From: a virus
Strand: one strand, 5' to 3'
Length of the DNA stretch: 55,474 nucleotides
IMG/VR virus record: IMGVR_UViG_3300037993_000105
Coordinates: 1 to 55,474 of that record
Part shown: piece after piece, positions 8,301 through 18,000 of the stretch
Layout of the letters: the number at the start of each line of letters is the position of its first letter
Numbering within the stretch: position 1 is the first letter of the stretch
Notes under the pieces: generated by a model
Databases searched by the model: none
Seen by the model: the letters and a program-made list of their open reading frames with translations, nothing else
What the model was told of the DNA's origin: nothing
Translations under genes and position numbers: made by a program

Positions 8301-8524
8301 CCTTGTCCGACAGACACAGGATTGAGCATCGACCCCGCAGCGCCAACTTCGCGAGTCAATGTGTGGTACATTGCTGCGATGCTGTTGACGTTTTCTAGCG
8401 GCAGCGATTTGGGCAGAGCAATGGTGTTGCCGTCAGGCATTGCGATGACATGGTGCGTGCTTTGGTCAATTGCCTGCGGCTGTGCGCCTTGGTCGGTTGG
8501 CTGAAGTCCGGATGACTCGCTCAT
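5342..8524 (-). CDS. Large internal/ejection protein with C-terminal DUF7178-like domain
   Basis: This 1060-residue protein occupies the place of the largest internal virion protein of T7-like phages. The N-terminal half is low-complexity and Gly/Ala-rich, with scattered beta segments. Residues about 690-990 form a compact helical domain: KWYEAAHGLTSEISRKTGVP, VAGVVSVFSPQNEWSNNLGN, HLTIDTHAVRAAH and RPNQAQSVLWEGIR. That order of a WY helix, a SP..W.NN loop and a D.HA motif resembles the DUF7178/glycosylase-like helix-hairpin-helix fold seen in phage proteins. AAAGG precedes ATG 8524. It is probably packaged and delivered into the cell; the enzyme activity is untested. Confidence 0.65.
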   Translation of the reverse strand: MSESSGLQPTDQGAQPQAIDQSTHHVIAMPDGNTIALPKSLPLENVNSIAAMYHTLTREVGAAGSMLNPVSVGQGIAQGAIEDVKGGHIPLIHSMLTEPIKTAAKYYYDYAAGTPESRIQKQSDMLDVAPEAIGQSGGMAVGGKLIEGGGKFARGAAPVEGAEGPTMPRSQILKNEVGATTVDAVSSAIKNRPFQEGGEEGVIRSGKGRKGLGGGKPEDKYHPDVVGPKLLEKYGESDGDPAHTAAILPDGTGVAMPPGAIHDEMLGGKTTDVPAPREVFVNGGGIRMRPYGVYGDRSFNMSIPDSGVTTEQLEHLNRMAPQMGSGKVYIETPSGKTANIEYGKAGTDLEKTMRGLVPIKGEEPAAHPFAEMRAQHLKNGGATFSADGSKNLDGTDAWSVGVHPDRTENVAPGSLTPDRYQQFADKNADLLAQPDHAIGSWKDEKGNHILDVTKLIKDDDEAKAAGAAANQKSIFHLKTHELVQTGGTGEEPMLANNASGGNKTSLEDVSRRAAEAGAKYYDVDSRKMDSQDGWRPLPNNADMHDLKMNPKSNSHIVKIENGEMTDNWSGDKAGKLPTQEQISKWTKQPEATTSAQTPYEKASATTPEYRAGLQAKQISPRYTEGATAPTLGRTAMDEAGKAAPSKVGENGETKLGYTDKMGLTLSKYANEGLNHEGKTAPQVIDDTIKHYTGNLSALWDAIPDSIKRTSQKWYEAAHGLTSEISRKTGVPHEKVAGVVSVFSPQNEWSNNLGNAERFIQRYQDSRGHAWTDAMDDKLTELRNLKRAGVPQPAEFKKALDFVRGKRYDEIKATDSLMKRDPEKAAAAVQAGKALWLRLVDETEGADQTPVYSPEGEVRASTQHNWGAIGSMTKALQILEGDGSPASIGEAIGRGHKTRNFYNNIINPWSEDGHLTIDTHAVRAAHLKAVGGDDVEVAHNFGTSKKGTPQPPTNAPVGIKGTYPIHEEAYRNVAKEKGVRPNQAQSVLWEGIRSLLGEKPQAHVQALNDIWRQVGDGKMTAEQARQEIINAVGGFKKPEWMSQEEWDADESRAESFNFGGK

Positions 8525-8540
8525 TGTTTTAACCTTTCAA

Positions 8541-10928
8541 CTACTGTGCGCTCGCCAGCTGTGTCAATACATGCTTCGCGTACGCCTTAGACTGCCCTGC
8601 ATAATTATCAGAGTCTGGACTGTGCTTGGTATTTATGTAATCTTCCAGCGACAGATTCGCGTACTCAGGTCTGCTCTGGTCGAGCCGAATCTGCTGAACT
8701 GCCGCCTGTCTGCCCGTCTCGGGTGTAGCGAACTTTGCAAACACCTTGTTGCCGACCCTATAAGGAACAGCGTTAGACTGTCCTTTGTAGAGAAGGTTAA
8801 TGGGGTTGTTCAGTCGCACGTTGAGATTGTTAGGATGCCCGCCCTCAAAAGATGCCATCGCTGGCACCAACTTATCAGCAGGCAATTCTCCGAATGTTTG
8901 GTCGCTCATAGTTTGTGTGGGCTTTTCGGTGTGTATAGGTTCCCACTCTTGCGTGCCCGGTTGCGGCTGTGCTTGCACTGGTTCGGCCTGTTGCGATTGC
9001 GGGTTATAGATGTGACTTACAATACCGCCCTTGACCCCAGATGCGATCTTGCTGCGGACGCCCGCGGTTGCGGATGCTGTGTCCAGCCAGCTCGCGCCGT
9101 AACCAGATATTTTGCCGATGCCGCTAAGAACCTTCGGGTTAGTCATTGCGGCTTCAGCAAGCCCGCGTGAACCAAACCTGCCACCGAACGCAGCTCCCAG
9201 ACCCGCCAGAAGTTCTGCTGTTGAAACAATTTTGCCGCCGGTGTTGGCTACACCACTGAGTCCCAATGCGCCTGCTGTTCCTAACGCCAGCCCGGTGCCC
9301 AGACTCACAAACTTCACCTGATTGGTCAAAGACTTCATGCCGCCAACCATTGTGTCGAGTCTTTTGCCCAGCTCTGGCGCGCTTTCAAAAAGAGCATCAC
9401 GCGTCTGCTGGCTCATGCCCTGCCATCCCTTTACGACCTTATTCAAATCCAAATGGTTGGTTTCGTCGAGCGCACCCTTGACGATGTCCGCAAACTTGTT
9501 TACTCCGTACCCCGCCATCGTGTCATCACCTACGAGCCTCGACAAGACTTTGATCTTGTAGGGGGCGTTTGCGCCTGTCGTGATGTTCTGAAGGACATCA
9601 GAAGTCTTTTCATTGCGAATTGCTTTTATGAACGGCTCTTTCAAGTCGTTCACCGTTTGTTTGTACGCCGCGCGCGCGCTTGCATACTCACCGCTTGCGC
9701 CCGCGTTGAGACCATCCAACGTGTCGTCTATGCCATCCAGAAGGTGACCAATTGCCTGCTTATTTGCAGGATCGGCGGTTCGCAACGATCTGCTCAGACC
9801 TTGTCGTAGGTCAATGAGTGTGTCGCTGCTAAGACCTGCTTCAACACCTTTGGGGCCTGTGATGTACTCGACAAGTGCGTCCAATTGACTGGATGCGGGG
9901 GTCACTGCTTTCAACGCTCCCCGCAGTTCAGCAGGAAGGTTGGAATTGACACCCTTGAGGTCGAGTGCCGCCTGATAGAGCGGCGTGTCGCTGATAGCAA
10001 CGGGCGCTGCACCCATCTTCTCTTTCAATCCCGACAATGCAGTATCAAACGATGTGTGCATCTTGCTCTCAACGCTGTCCAGTGTATTGTTTAGAGTGGC
10101 TGAGACTTCTTGGGGCGTACGTACGTTTTGTTCGGCAAGGGTTTTCGCGCGGGCCACTGTTTCACCATTGACCCCTAGCTTTCCTAAAGAACTGACCACC
10201 TTACCAGCAACAGCTTTTGTGACAGCACTCACGCCAGCGGTCGCGCCGCCGAATGCCGCCATCGTTGCGCCCGCTTCGCCTGCAGTCTTTACACGCTCAC
10301 CCATTGGTGCCTGTGAGTTGCGCACGAAACTTTGTCCTGCTGCGATCATCGAATCCTTGGCGATGCTCAGCATCGTGGGATGACTCTCTAGATTCTTCGC
10401 CATCTGGGCGATTTTGCCCAACTTATCAGCACCCGACAACTCTCCCCAAGCCGCGCCGCCGAGTTCGGATACCAGCATAAACTCTGCGACCTGCTCAGCG
10501 CCGACACCAACCAATTTGTCGGCAGTAGTGCCAACAAGGCTGTTGGATTGCGTCTTCATTGCTTCGATGCCTTGATCATTGGTGTTGGTGGGAACCATCG
10601 CTGCGGCCTGACTGCCACCTAGCAAATAAGCCGCGGCTTTGTCCATGCCTACAGCATGCCCCGCCTTATTTGCAAGATCGGCGATGCCCGCGGATGTGTT
10701 CTCCGCAGACTTCAGGAAGTTCTCACCAATATTTCCAGCGTGTGAAACTACTGACTGGATTGCATCTTCAGACTTAGATAAATAGTCAGAAGCGGGCTTT
10801 TCACCAGCAACTTCCCATGTCGGCTGGGCAGGGGTCGGCTGGGCGGGATTCGCCTGTGCAGGTTGATTTGCTTGTGCGGGTTGTGATTGCGGTGCTGGTG
10901 TTTCGCTTTGAACCTGCCAATCGCTCAT
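8541..10928 (-). CDS. Internal virion protein with C-terminal muramidase-like domain
   Basis: Start at 10928 (795 aa, MSDWQVQSETPAPQ) follows AGGGGC. The N-terminus is a Gln/Pro/Ala linker of repeated PAQANQPAQ-type units. The centre is long Ala-rich helices with hydrophobic Gly-rich stretches (about 535-600) that could insert into membrane. The last 110 residues (AMASFEGGHPNNLNVRLNNP, FAKFATPETGRQAAVQQIRLD, LSLEDYINTKHSPDSDNY) match a peptidoglycan-degrading domain common in phage tails, with the Glu in FEGG a candidate catalytic residue. It probably opens the wall during DNA entry. Confidence 0.65.
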   Translation of the reverse strand: MSDWQVQSETPAPQSQPAQANQPAQANPAQPTPAQPTWEVAGEKPASDYLSKSEDAIQSVVSHAGNIGENFLKSAENTSAGIADLANKAGHAVGMDKAAAYLLGGSQAAAMVPTNTNDQGIEAMKTQSNSLVGTTADKLVGVGAEQVAEFMLVSELGGAAWGELSGADKLGKIAQMAKNLESHPTMLSIAKDSMIAAGQSFVRNSQAPMGERVKTAGEAGATMAAFGGATAGVSAVTKAVAGKVVSSLGKLGVNGETVARAKTLAEQNVRTPQEVSATLNNTLDSVESKMHTSFDTALSGLKEKMGAAPVAISDTPLYQAALDLKGVNSNLPAELRGALKAVTPASSQLDALVEYITGPKGVEAGLSSDTLIDLRQGLSRSLRTADPANKQAIGHLLDGIDDTLDGLNAGASGEYASARAAYKQTVNDLKEPFIKAIRNEKTSDVLQNITTGANAPYKIKVLSRLVGDDTMAGYGVNKFADIVKGALDETNHLDLNKVVKGWQGMSQQTRDALFESAPELGKRLDTMVGGMKSLTNQVKFVSLGTGLALGTAGALGLSGVANTGGKIVSTAELLAGLGAAFGGRFGSRGLAEAAMTNPKVLSGIGKISGYGASWLDTASATAGVRSKIASGVKGGIVSHIYNPQSQQAEPVQAQPQPGTQEWEPIHTEKPTQTMSDQTFGELPADKLVPAMASFEGGHPNNLNVRLNNPINLLYKGQSNAVPYRVGNKVFAKFATPETGRQAAVQQIRLDQSRPEYANLSLEDYINTKHSPDSDNYAGQSKAYAKHVLTQLASAQ

Positions 10929-10929
10929 A

Positions 10930-13272
10930 TTATTGCCCCTGTGTCTGTTGAATCTGGACGGGTTTACCACCCTGCAATGACCACGTTTGTCCGTTCTTAA
11001 ACGTAGTGTGCACGCCTTCTTTCAAAAGACCGATGGGCGGTGCTTGCGCGGGTTGTCCTTGTGCTGGCTGCTTGCCACCGGATGTCAGCCCTTGCGGAAT
11101 TTGAATGCCCATTCTTTGAAGCGTTTGCACACCCTCTGGTGTAATGAGGTTCGGGTACGCAGTTCCAATGGTGTTGCTGTACTTACGACCGAGATTGTTC
11201 AGTCGGATTGACGCACTATTGCCCAACTGTTTCAACGCTCTTTCAATCTGGGCAGGAGAGGAGTTGTCGTCAAGCACAACATTCATGACCTTCAAATCAG
11301 ACTCATGCTCCGCACGGTTTTGGTTCAAGAACGTCATGAACTCCTTGCGCACGGGCTCAAGAGACGTAACGAATGCTGTATAATCGGGATCGTTCGCTGC
11401 GTTCTTCTCGATCCAGTTCAACGGTTTGTTGAGCAACGGTGACGGTGCGCCCGCGAGCAACTTAGCTCGCATGGTAGAAGTCGTATCCATCGCATCACCT
11501 GCGTGACCGAGAAACGTATTGAAGTTCACGAGTTGATCAGCATCCTTACCGCTGGCGAAGGAGTCAATGACTTTAGACTTTGCTACGAGGGCCGCTGGAG
11601 AGTAATCGTTCGGGTTCTTACCAGCCGCCACAGCAGCATCATGCAGAACGTCGAAGAATCGCGTTCGCTGGTTGCCTCGGAAGCTGACAATGTCACCTAT
11701 CCTGCTGAAGTCACCACCGAGAACGTTTTGGGCGGCGGAATACAGGTCGGCGTCCGTTTTGTCTTGTGTGGCTTTTGCTGTTTTGTCTTTTACATCCTGC
11801 TTGGTCTGGGCTACGTTGCCTTCCTGCTTTGCGTTGACATCAAGCAGTGCTTGTGCTGCGGCTTTTCGTGCCGGGGGTTCGGTGGGAGAAGCAACAATTG
11901 TTTCAGCTTGTGCCACGGTCAGTGGCTTGCCTGCATTGACAGCGGCGGACTTCGCCGTAACATGCTTCAGTTCCTCGCCATTGAGGAATTCTCCAACTTC
12001 GTCGGGCGACTTGCCCAACAGTTTGAAAATTTCTCCCGCTTGTCCAGAGTTTTGTAACTGTGAAAGCGCGTGCTCGGTCGTTTGTGTGTGTGCATTAGCA
12101 AGCGCGGTCACAGCATCTACAGACTGGCGGGTCAATGCTGGGTTGTCCCTGAATTTCTTGTTGAAATCGTTTTGGCTAAGCTGGTCTTTTTCATCGACGC
12201 CCAAGCCAACTTGCATCTGATGGACAAACTCATACGCGATGGTGGCGGCGTGCGCCTCTTTCTCATACTGTATAAACTTCGTTGAGTCAAGCGGCAGTGA
12301 ATCGCCTGAGGCGGTTCTGAGGTTCCCTTGTTCGTCAAAGAGTTGAGCAATAGCTGGGTTGGTCTTCGCCAACTGGGTCAATGCGTCTTTATTGACGTTG
12401 ACATTGCCAGACTTGACAAGGCTGTAAGTCGGCAAATGGTATTGCTGCCCGTTGGGCGCGGTGCGTGTCTCCCAACCATCCTGAACTGGGGAGAGCCCCA
12501 ACTTCACAAGATCGCCGCGCTGTTCCACAGACTCGTGGGACATCTTGCGGTCACCTGTAGCGACAAGTTGTTCGCCAGTATCTTTCTCAGTCTGTGCAAG
12601 GCTGTCGATTGCGGGCTGGTAGATGTCTTTGCTCTTAGTATAAAAGTCTTCCTTACCTGACCAATTATCCGCGTGCAGTTTGTCAATCGCTTGTTGGTTA
12701 CGGTACTCGTCCAACGTATTCTTCGTCGCCGCATACTGCCGCATCATCTGTTGGTCAGCCTGTTTCTGAGGGGCATTACGGAATGCCTCTTGCTGCTGTC
12801 CCTCAGCCTTGAATGCGCCGCCTGCCGCAGCAGCGACCTGTCCTGACCGACTGCCGTACTGTCCTTGCGGAACAGCCGCACCAGCAGCCCAGCCTTCCAT
12901 CATGGAACTGATCGCGCCTGCCAAAATGTGTCCTGTCAAACTGACACGAGACGACGCAGGAACATCACGAGTCACGCCGTCTGGACCTGTCACAGTCCTC
13001 GGCTTGTCTGACCCTGATGCCATGCGGTTGACAATCCTGTCGTACCAACTTGCTTTGGGCGCAGCGGGGGCACTCGGCTGACCTGACGGCTGTTGAGCAG
13101 TCGGGGCAGTCTTCGCGGGCATGCTGCTGGCGTCAGGAGCCTGCTGTACGGGCGTCTGGCCTGCGGGGCGCGCTGGCATATTCGCTGCTGTACTTGTGTC
13201 GGCGGGTGCTGCCGCTTGCGGCAAAGGCATCGCTGGCGTCGATTGATTGGGGTCTTGTGTAGGTTCTGACAT
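10930..13272 (-). CDS. Large internal virion protein, helical (780 aa)
   Basis: It starts with ATG at 13272 behind AGGAG. The first 90 residues are Pro/Gln/Ala-rich and disordered (PTAQQPSGQPSAPAAPK). The remainder is mostly helical with many Gln and Asp, including AGAISSMMEGWAAGAAVPQG near residue 110 and a long coiled region. Size and position match the second large ejection protein of T7-like phages (gp15/gp16 class). No catalytic motif is visible. Confidence 0.6.
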   Translation of the reverse strand: MSEPTQDPNQSTPAMPLPQAAAPADTSTAANMPARPAGQTPVQQAPDASSMPAKTAPTAQQPSGQPSAPAAPKASWYDRIVNRMASGSDKPRTVTGPDGVTRDVPASSRVSLTGHILAGAISSMMEGWAAGAAVPQGQYGSRSGQVAAAAGGAFKAEGQQQEAFRNAPQKQADQQMMRQYAATKNTLDEYRNQQAIDKLHADNWSGKEDFYTKSKDIYQPAIDSLAQTEKDTGEQLVATGDRKMSHESVEQRGDLVKLGLSPVQDGWETRTAPNGQQYHLPTYSLVKSGNVNVNKDALTQLAKTNPAIAQLFDEQGNLRTASGDSLPLDSTKFIQYEKEAHAATIAYEFVHQMQVGLGVDEKDQLSQNDFNKKFRDNPALTRQSVDAVTALANAHTQTTEHALSQLQNSGQAGEIFKLLGKSPDEVGEFLNGEELKHVTAKSAAVNAGKPLTVAQAETIVASPTEPPARKAAAQALLDVNAKQEGNVAQTKQDVKDKTAKATQDKTDADLYSAAQNVLGGDFSRIGDIVSFRGNQRTRFFDVLHDAAVAAGKNPNDYSPAALVAKSKVIDSFASGKDADQLVNFNTFLGHAGDAMDTTSTMRAKLLAGAPSPLLNKPLNWIEKNAANDPDYTAFVTSLEPVRKEFMTFLNQNRAEHESDLKVMNVVLDDNSSPAQIERALKQLGNSASIRLNNLGRKYSNTIGTAYPNLITPEGVQTLQRMGIQIPQGLTSGGKQPAQGQPAQAPPIGLLKEGVHTTFKNGQTWSLQGGKPVQIQQTQGQ

Positions 13273-13295
13273 ATAGCTCCTAAATTTAGCTTACC

Positions 13296-13907
13296 TTATT
13301 TCTTTATCGCTGCGGCTCCGAGTGAACCAGCAGCGCCAATTCCAGCCGCAAGCAATGGTTGCCACCAATTTGATTGTGAATCAATCATTTGTTGCGATGA
13401 TACGGCTTCCTTGTTTGCATCGTTCGCAGAATTTGTAGCGTTTGTCGCCGCGTTAAACATGTTAGGTGCTGCTTCCTCGCCGGTGATGGCACCAAAGTAA
13501 TTCTGATTGCCCTGTTGGAAGTCGGCAACAGTGGCCTGTTCTTCTTGCTGGCTTTTCGTTGCCTCGACTGCTTGATTTGTTTGCAGGTTGACGGCTGTCG
13601 CAAGTCCAGATGGACTGACTGTGTTGCCGCCGCCAATAGCACTGACAGCATTGCCGACAGCGGACTTCTCGTTACGCGCGCTAGTTGCCGCATTGTTCAC
13701 GATTTGTGAGTCGACAGCACTTGTTTCTGCCGCCCCCCAGCCCTGCTGTCCCGGCCCCGCAGCCACAATTTTACCCAAAGAGGCGGTGACTGAGTTAAAC
13801 AGTCCGCTTACATCTCCAAAAACTTGCTTGGCCTGAGATTCCACTGTGCTGGCGAAACTCTGGATGTTACTGTTGAGTGCTTTTTCCGCAGACGAAGGTC
13901 CACACAT
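13296..13907 (-). CDS. gp14-like internal virion protein
   Basis: This 203-residue protein begins MCGPSSAEKALNSNIQ. MCGP starts are typical of podovirus internal proteins of the T7 gp14 class. It has Ala/Ser/Asn-rich helices and a C-terminal Gly/Ala hydrophobic segment (WWQPLLAAGIGAAGSLGAAA) able to span a membrane. In T7, gp14 forms the outer-membrane part of the DNA-ejection channel. It lies next to the two large internal proteins, as in T7-like genomes. Confidence 0.6.
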   Translation of the reverse strand: MCGPSSAEKALNSNIQSFASTVESQAKQVFGDVSGLFNSVTASLGKIVAAGPGQQGWGAAETSAVDSQIVNNAATSARNEKSAVGNAVSAIGGGNTVSPSGLATAVNLQTNQAVEATKSQQEEQATVADFQQGNQNYFGAITGEEAAPNMFNAATNATNSANDANKEAVSSQQMIDSQSNWWQPLLAAGIGAAGSLGAAAIKK

Positions 13908-13909
13908 AG

Positions 13910-14308
13910 TTACCTGCCTTCCAAATCTAAAACGTACTCATCATTGCCGATGGCCCGAAATTTCAAAACCTTCGTACAAAAATTAGACAATCTGTCGTGA
14001 GTAGTAGAAAATATCAACTGTTTAAATCCGACAGCAGCCGCCCTATCCGCGGCGCTGTGTGCTATGAGTACTAAGGCACGGGCGTTACGATGAATCTCGT
14101 ATGGCGTTACCCACATAGTCGAGACTCGCAGCCTCGCATCAGGCTCAGGACCGTAATGCACGAAGACGATTATGCCGTGGGAGTCTTCGAACAATTCGCT
14201 TGTTCCCCGAAAGTCCTCTACCTTCCACTCGCCCGGATGGAACTTGTCAGCCTCGATGGCCGCTTTTAATACGGGCAGGTCATCGGTATAAATCGGTCTG
14301 TTGGTCAT
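13910..14308 (-). CDS. Small virion-cluster protein, possibly GNAT-fold
   Basis: This 132-residue protein begins MTNRPIYTDDLPVLKAAIE. It reads like a compact GNAT-type alpha/beta fold: an opening helix, a strand GIIVFVHYG, a strand RLRVSTMWVTP, a helix RNARALVLIAHSAADRAAAVG, a strand QLIFST, then a C-terminal strand pair. The acetyl-CoA loop is not clear. Similar small proteins precede the internal virion proteins in other podoviruses. It overlaps the upstream gene by 4 bases. Confidence 0.5.
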   Translation of the reverse strand: MTNRPIYTDDLPVLKAAIEADKFHPGEWKVEDFRGTSELFEDSHGIIVFVHYGPEPDARLRVSTMWVTPYEIHRNARALVLIAHSAADRAAAVGFKQLIFSTTHDRLSNFCTKVLKFRAIGNDEYVLDLEGR

Positions 14309-15021
14309 TCTGACTCCAATGGTAGCAGAACCAACGTCAATGTCGGTTGGACGGACGTTTCGGCACTCAGATTGATGACCGTCATGTACAGGTTGGTGCT
14401 TTGAGGTGTATCACTGTTCGCGCCCACCCTGTTCTGCCAGTTCCACTTCAGTGGTGATGTATCAAGTACAATGTCACTGATTAAATTGTTGCCCAACTCG
14501 GCGGGTAGCGGGGCGTCCGTCGCCCGCGCGCTATCCGCGACTTGTGCAGCAGCACTCCCGTACAGCCGCACCTCGCAGGGCGCGGTCGACGTGCAGGAGA
14601 TCAGTTGAAATGATTTTGCCGAAAGGGTAAGTGATTTTAACACCTGTCCACCTACCGACAGCAAGGGTGCCACGTAAGAAACGCTCGTAGCCACCAACGC
14701 GCCAGAACTTCCGCCAGCACTCGTGCCGCTCGCCGCCTGCTGTACGATTGTCGTGTTGGTTGTTGTGGTGCCGCCACCGATACCTGTGTTAGCAGGAAGC
14801 GGAAGAACTCTGCGATGGGGTACGTCAGAATTCTCGTTGAACTGTCGCAGCGTGTCCGGTCCCGCGTTAATTGGCGGGAGCGGACATCGCAAGTAGGGGT
14901 TAATCTTCGCCTGTCCTGACTGATTCGTTTGAGCTACAGGTGCAGGAAGCGCTATTTTTGGGGGTGCAGGTGCGTACCCCTCTGGGCTAGTGCTTCTCAG
15001 TGTGTCAGAAAGTGACGGCAT
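14305..15021 (-). CDS. Hypothetical tail/virion protein (238 aa)
   Basis: The N-terminus is Pro-rich (PAPPKIALPAPVAQTNQ), followed by a Thr/Gly linker (GGGTTTTNTTIVQQ) and a C-terminal beta-rich domain ending LYMTVINLSAETSVQPTLTLVLLPLE. It resembles a small tail-attached beta-sandwich. No family is recognised. It follows the 1378-residue tail protein by 8 bases. Confidence 0.55.
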   Translation of the reverse strand: MPSLSDTLRSTSPEGYAPAPPKIALPAPVAQTNQSGQAKINPYLRCPLPPINAGPDTLRQFNENSDVPHRRVLPLPANTGIGGGTTTTNTTIVQQAASGTSAGGSSGALVATSVSYVAPLLSVGGQVLKSLTLSAKSFQLISCTSTAPCEVRLYGSAAAQVADSARATDAPLPAELGNNLISDIVLDTSPLKWNWQNRVGANSDTPQSTNLYMTVINLSAETSVQPTLTLVLLPLESE

Positions 15022-15029
15022 GTTTACTC

Positions 15030-18000
15030 CTATTGCTCGACCTCATACGCTCCCCAAACGGAGAACGTCTGTAATTCGTTCTGGGCGTTTTCGGCGGGCC
15101 ACTGAACCATGATCTGCATGTCGGAGCAGTACGCTGCTTCGTCAGGATCATCCGAAAGGTAGAATCGTTGTTTGAAGAACGACTTACTCTCAGGTAATCC
15201 GGGAGGGTCGGTCACCCACTTCTTTATCATATTGAACGAGCCCTTGTAATAAGGCAAGGCTTCGTCAATCAACAAGCCGATGATAAGTGGTGAACCTGTA
15301 CGTACGGAGGTAGTTGTGATGAACGCAATCTTTGCCACCTGTCCGGGGAGTGCGAAGACGTACGAACCAAACACCGCGTATGCAGGGTATGGGTTTCCGT
15401 TTGCGCCTGTCGTGCCCCCGTCAGTTGTTGCGTCCAAGTCTCGTGCGAGAATGGGGCCGGTACCTAGTGGCCCGATAAGTAGTGAGTGCACACCCGGCGA
15501 TGTTTGAACCGACTGCATTGCCGAAATGCCGCCCGCGACTGTAGCGAACGGGCTCCAACAGTTACCAATTTCGGGAGACGGTGTTGCGATCAGTTTGTAC
15601 CAACCAAACTGGCCGTCGCCTACAAACCAACCTTGATCTTCACCGAAGGTGTACCATGTTACATACACGTCCGCGGTGTTCCAAGACTGGCCGGGCTTTC
15701 CATTATTCAACCGGAACTGGTCGCCGATGGGGCTACCCGCGTAACTCAAACCTGCACTTGGATCGAATATCAGGAATTGCTTGTCAGTCGTGAAGAACCC
15801 AATGATCGACCCGTTTATGTCCAATGCGTTGTAATTCGCGAGGCCCACACCTGTGAGGTACGGGATGGCGGGAAGGATAGGGTTGTTTGCCGTTCCATTG
15901 CCTGCAATGATGTAGATGTCCGAGATCGTAAACACCAACATGCCAATTGCGGTAGGCACGAGGCGCACAACGCGCGAGGGCAGTACATCAAAGTTGAGCG
16001 GACTGGTTCCGTTGCCGTTTCCGGACGGAGCGTTCGCACCTGAGGTGTAATAGACGATGGTGCCGACACTGTACCACAGTCTGCCGAGGTGATAAGAGAC
16101 GTTGACTGCGCCGGGTGTTGGCGGGGTATTTTCTCCCGCATCTGCACCCTGAATCAGTTCATCCAAATCTACGTCAGCGGTCGAGTCAGTAAATCCATCT
16201 TGCAAATAGGTTGTCAGTGGCAGCGTCCAGTACGAGTTCCCAAGGCCCGAAACGAGCAGTGGAGTAGCGCCGCCATCCGTTGTACGGAATATGGCGACAT
16301 AGTCCACCTGAGGGTCAAGCGTACTTAGGTTGATGCCTGAACCCGGCAGAATGACAGGGTTTCCATTGACCGGACCTGTGCCTAGACTTACAGGACTGAG
16401 GTTGGAAACCGTGTTGTCCAATGTGTTGACCAATGCGATCCAGTACAGCCAACCCTGATCGGTGGTCGCTAGAATTGCACCAGCCACGGGCGTAATCGGT
16501 GGAAGCGGCCCTTCATTGATCCAATTCAGCGGTTGCACGTCAGGTGTGATGGAGTAAAGTCCACTCTGCCATGTCGGTGCGGTCAGTCCCGAAATTCCGC
16601 TTTCATATGCGAAATACTCGTCCGTAAGTTCAACTACAGCCGTTTCGGCGGTTGTGACGTTGATGCCCGCCTCCCATGCAAATGAGGTGACCGGACCAAG
16701 ATTCGCCCATATCAACTCTGTGCCTTGGAATGCGCCATTGCTGAAGTTTCGGAAACTGCCTACCGCATTGTTCGTGATCTCAGGCGCGATAGGGAAGTTG
16801 TTGGTTGCCGCAGGTGCTGTAGTGAATCCTGTAGATGCAAATGCAGGACTGGTTGATGCGCTCTCAAACCACGGCTGTGCTGTAGCGGCTTCGGGAACGA
16901 TCAGCGCGCCGTTCGCACCGACCATGAAAGATACATGGTCGAAACTTCCGCCACCAGAGTTCTTACCATAGCAGAACTCTATGCCGAAAACTCCAGCAGT
17001 AGGAAACGCAATGGTGATCTGCATTATTTGGTCGTTGTTCGCGCCATTCCAGCCACCGAGGATCGGATAGCCGTTCCACGGGGTGACCGTTTGCGTGCCC
17101 CAACCAACACCAGTCGGGGGAGGAGCAGTGCTTGCAGGAACGCTTTCATCTGTGCCGGTCGTGCCTGCAGTGTATGTCGCGCCTGCGGCTGTTTCGACGC
17201 CAAACCATGCGGCATCGCTAGCCTTGATAGTAAAGACAACGGATATGCCGCCCACGGGGATTCTGATCTTTCCCCATTGTAGAAATTCGAAATTCGGACC
17301 ACTTGGTGTAAACGGTGTGCTGTCCGCGCTCGCACTCATTTCGCCTGCGGTCGACACATTGTACAACTGCATCGGACTTGATTCGCTGCCGTAATAGTTC
17401 CACATCAACGAAGTCAAACCATGTGCAACAGCATCAGGAGCGACAGCGGTGTGCGATGTTTTGTCAACAGGATTGCCGACTGAGCCGCCATATACCACGT
17501 CAATGAAGTTGCCGGTCGCGCCTGAATTGTATCCACAGTGATCGAAAAATGCTGCCGACCATCCGATGTATGGGGTCGTGAGGTCTGCTCCTGAGAAGTA
17601 CGGAGCAGTTTGTCCGCTCAGTGCTCCACCGAAAGTTGCGGAGATAGGAATGCTAGTCGGTCCAGATAATTGCCCGATGTTTCGTTGGGCTTGGAATACG
17701 CAGGGCACGCCCCCAGCGTTCGCAATGACGAGTGAATCTGGCGCATAGTCGTAATTGTTCGGAATGAACGTACCGACTTGGTACACAACGTCGTTGATGG
17801 TGACAGTGCCGGGAGTCCACGGGTAAGCGCCCGCGTATTCGCCGTCATTGTAGAGCGTGTGTGCTGCCCATGTTCCGGGCTGTGTTGTCAGTGCCGTAAA
17901 TGTAGCAGTGCCTGTGCCGAAGGTCGCCCCAGTTGTTCCGGGCGTCGTGACCTGATACCATGTGCCAGCGTTCTGAATGAGTCCAGAGATGGCATAGTAT

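Noticed and set aside
12390-13060. TTGACA hexamers inside the internal protein gene
   Set aside because: No matching -10 at proper spacing and they lie on the antisense strand of a coding region.
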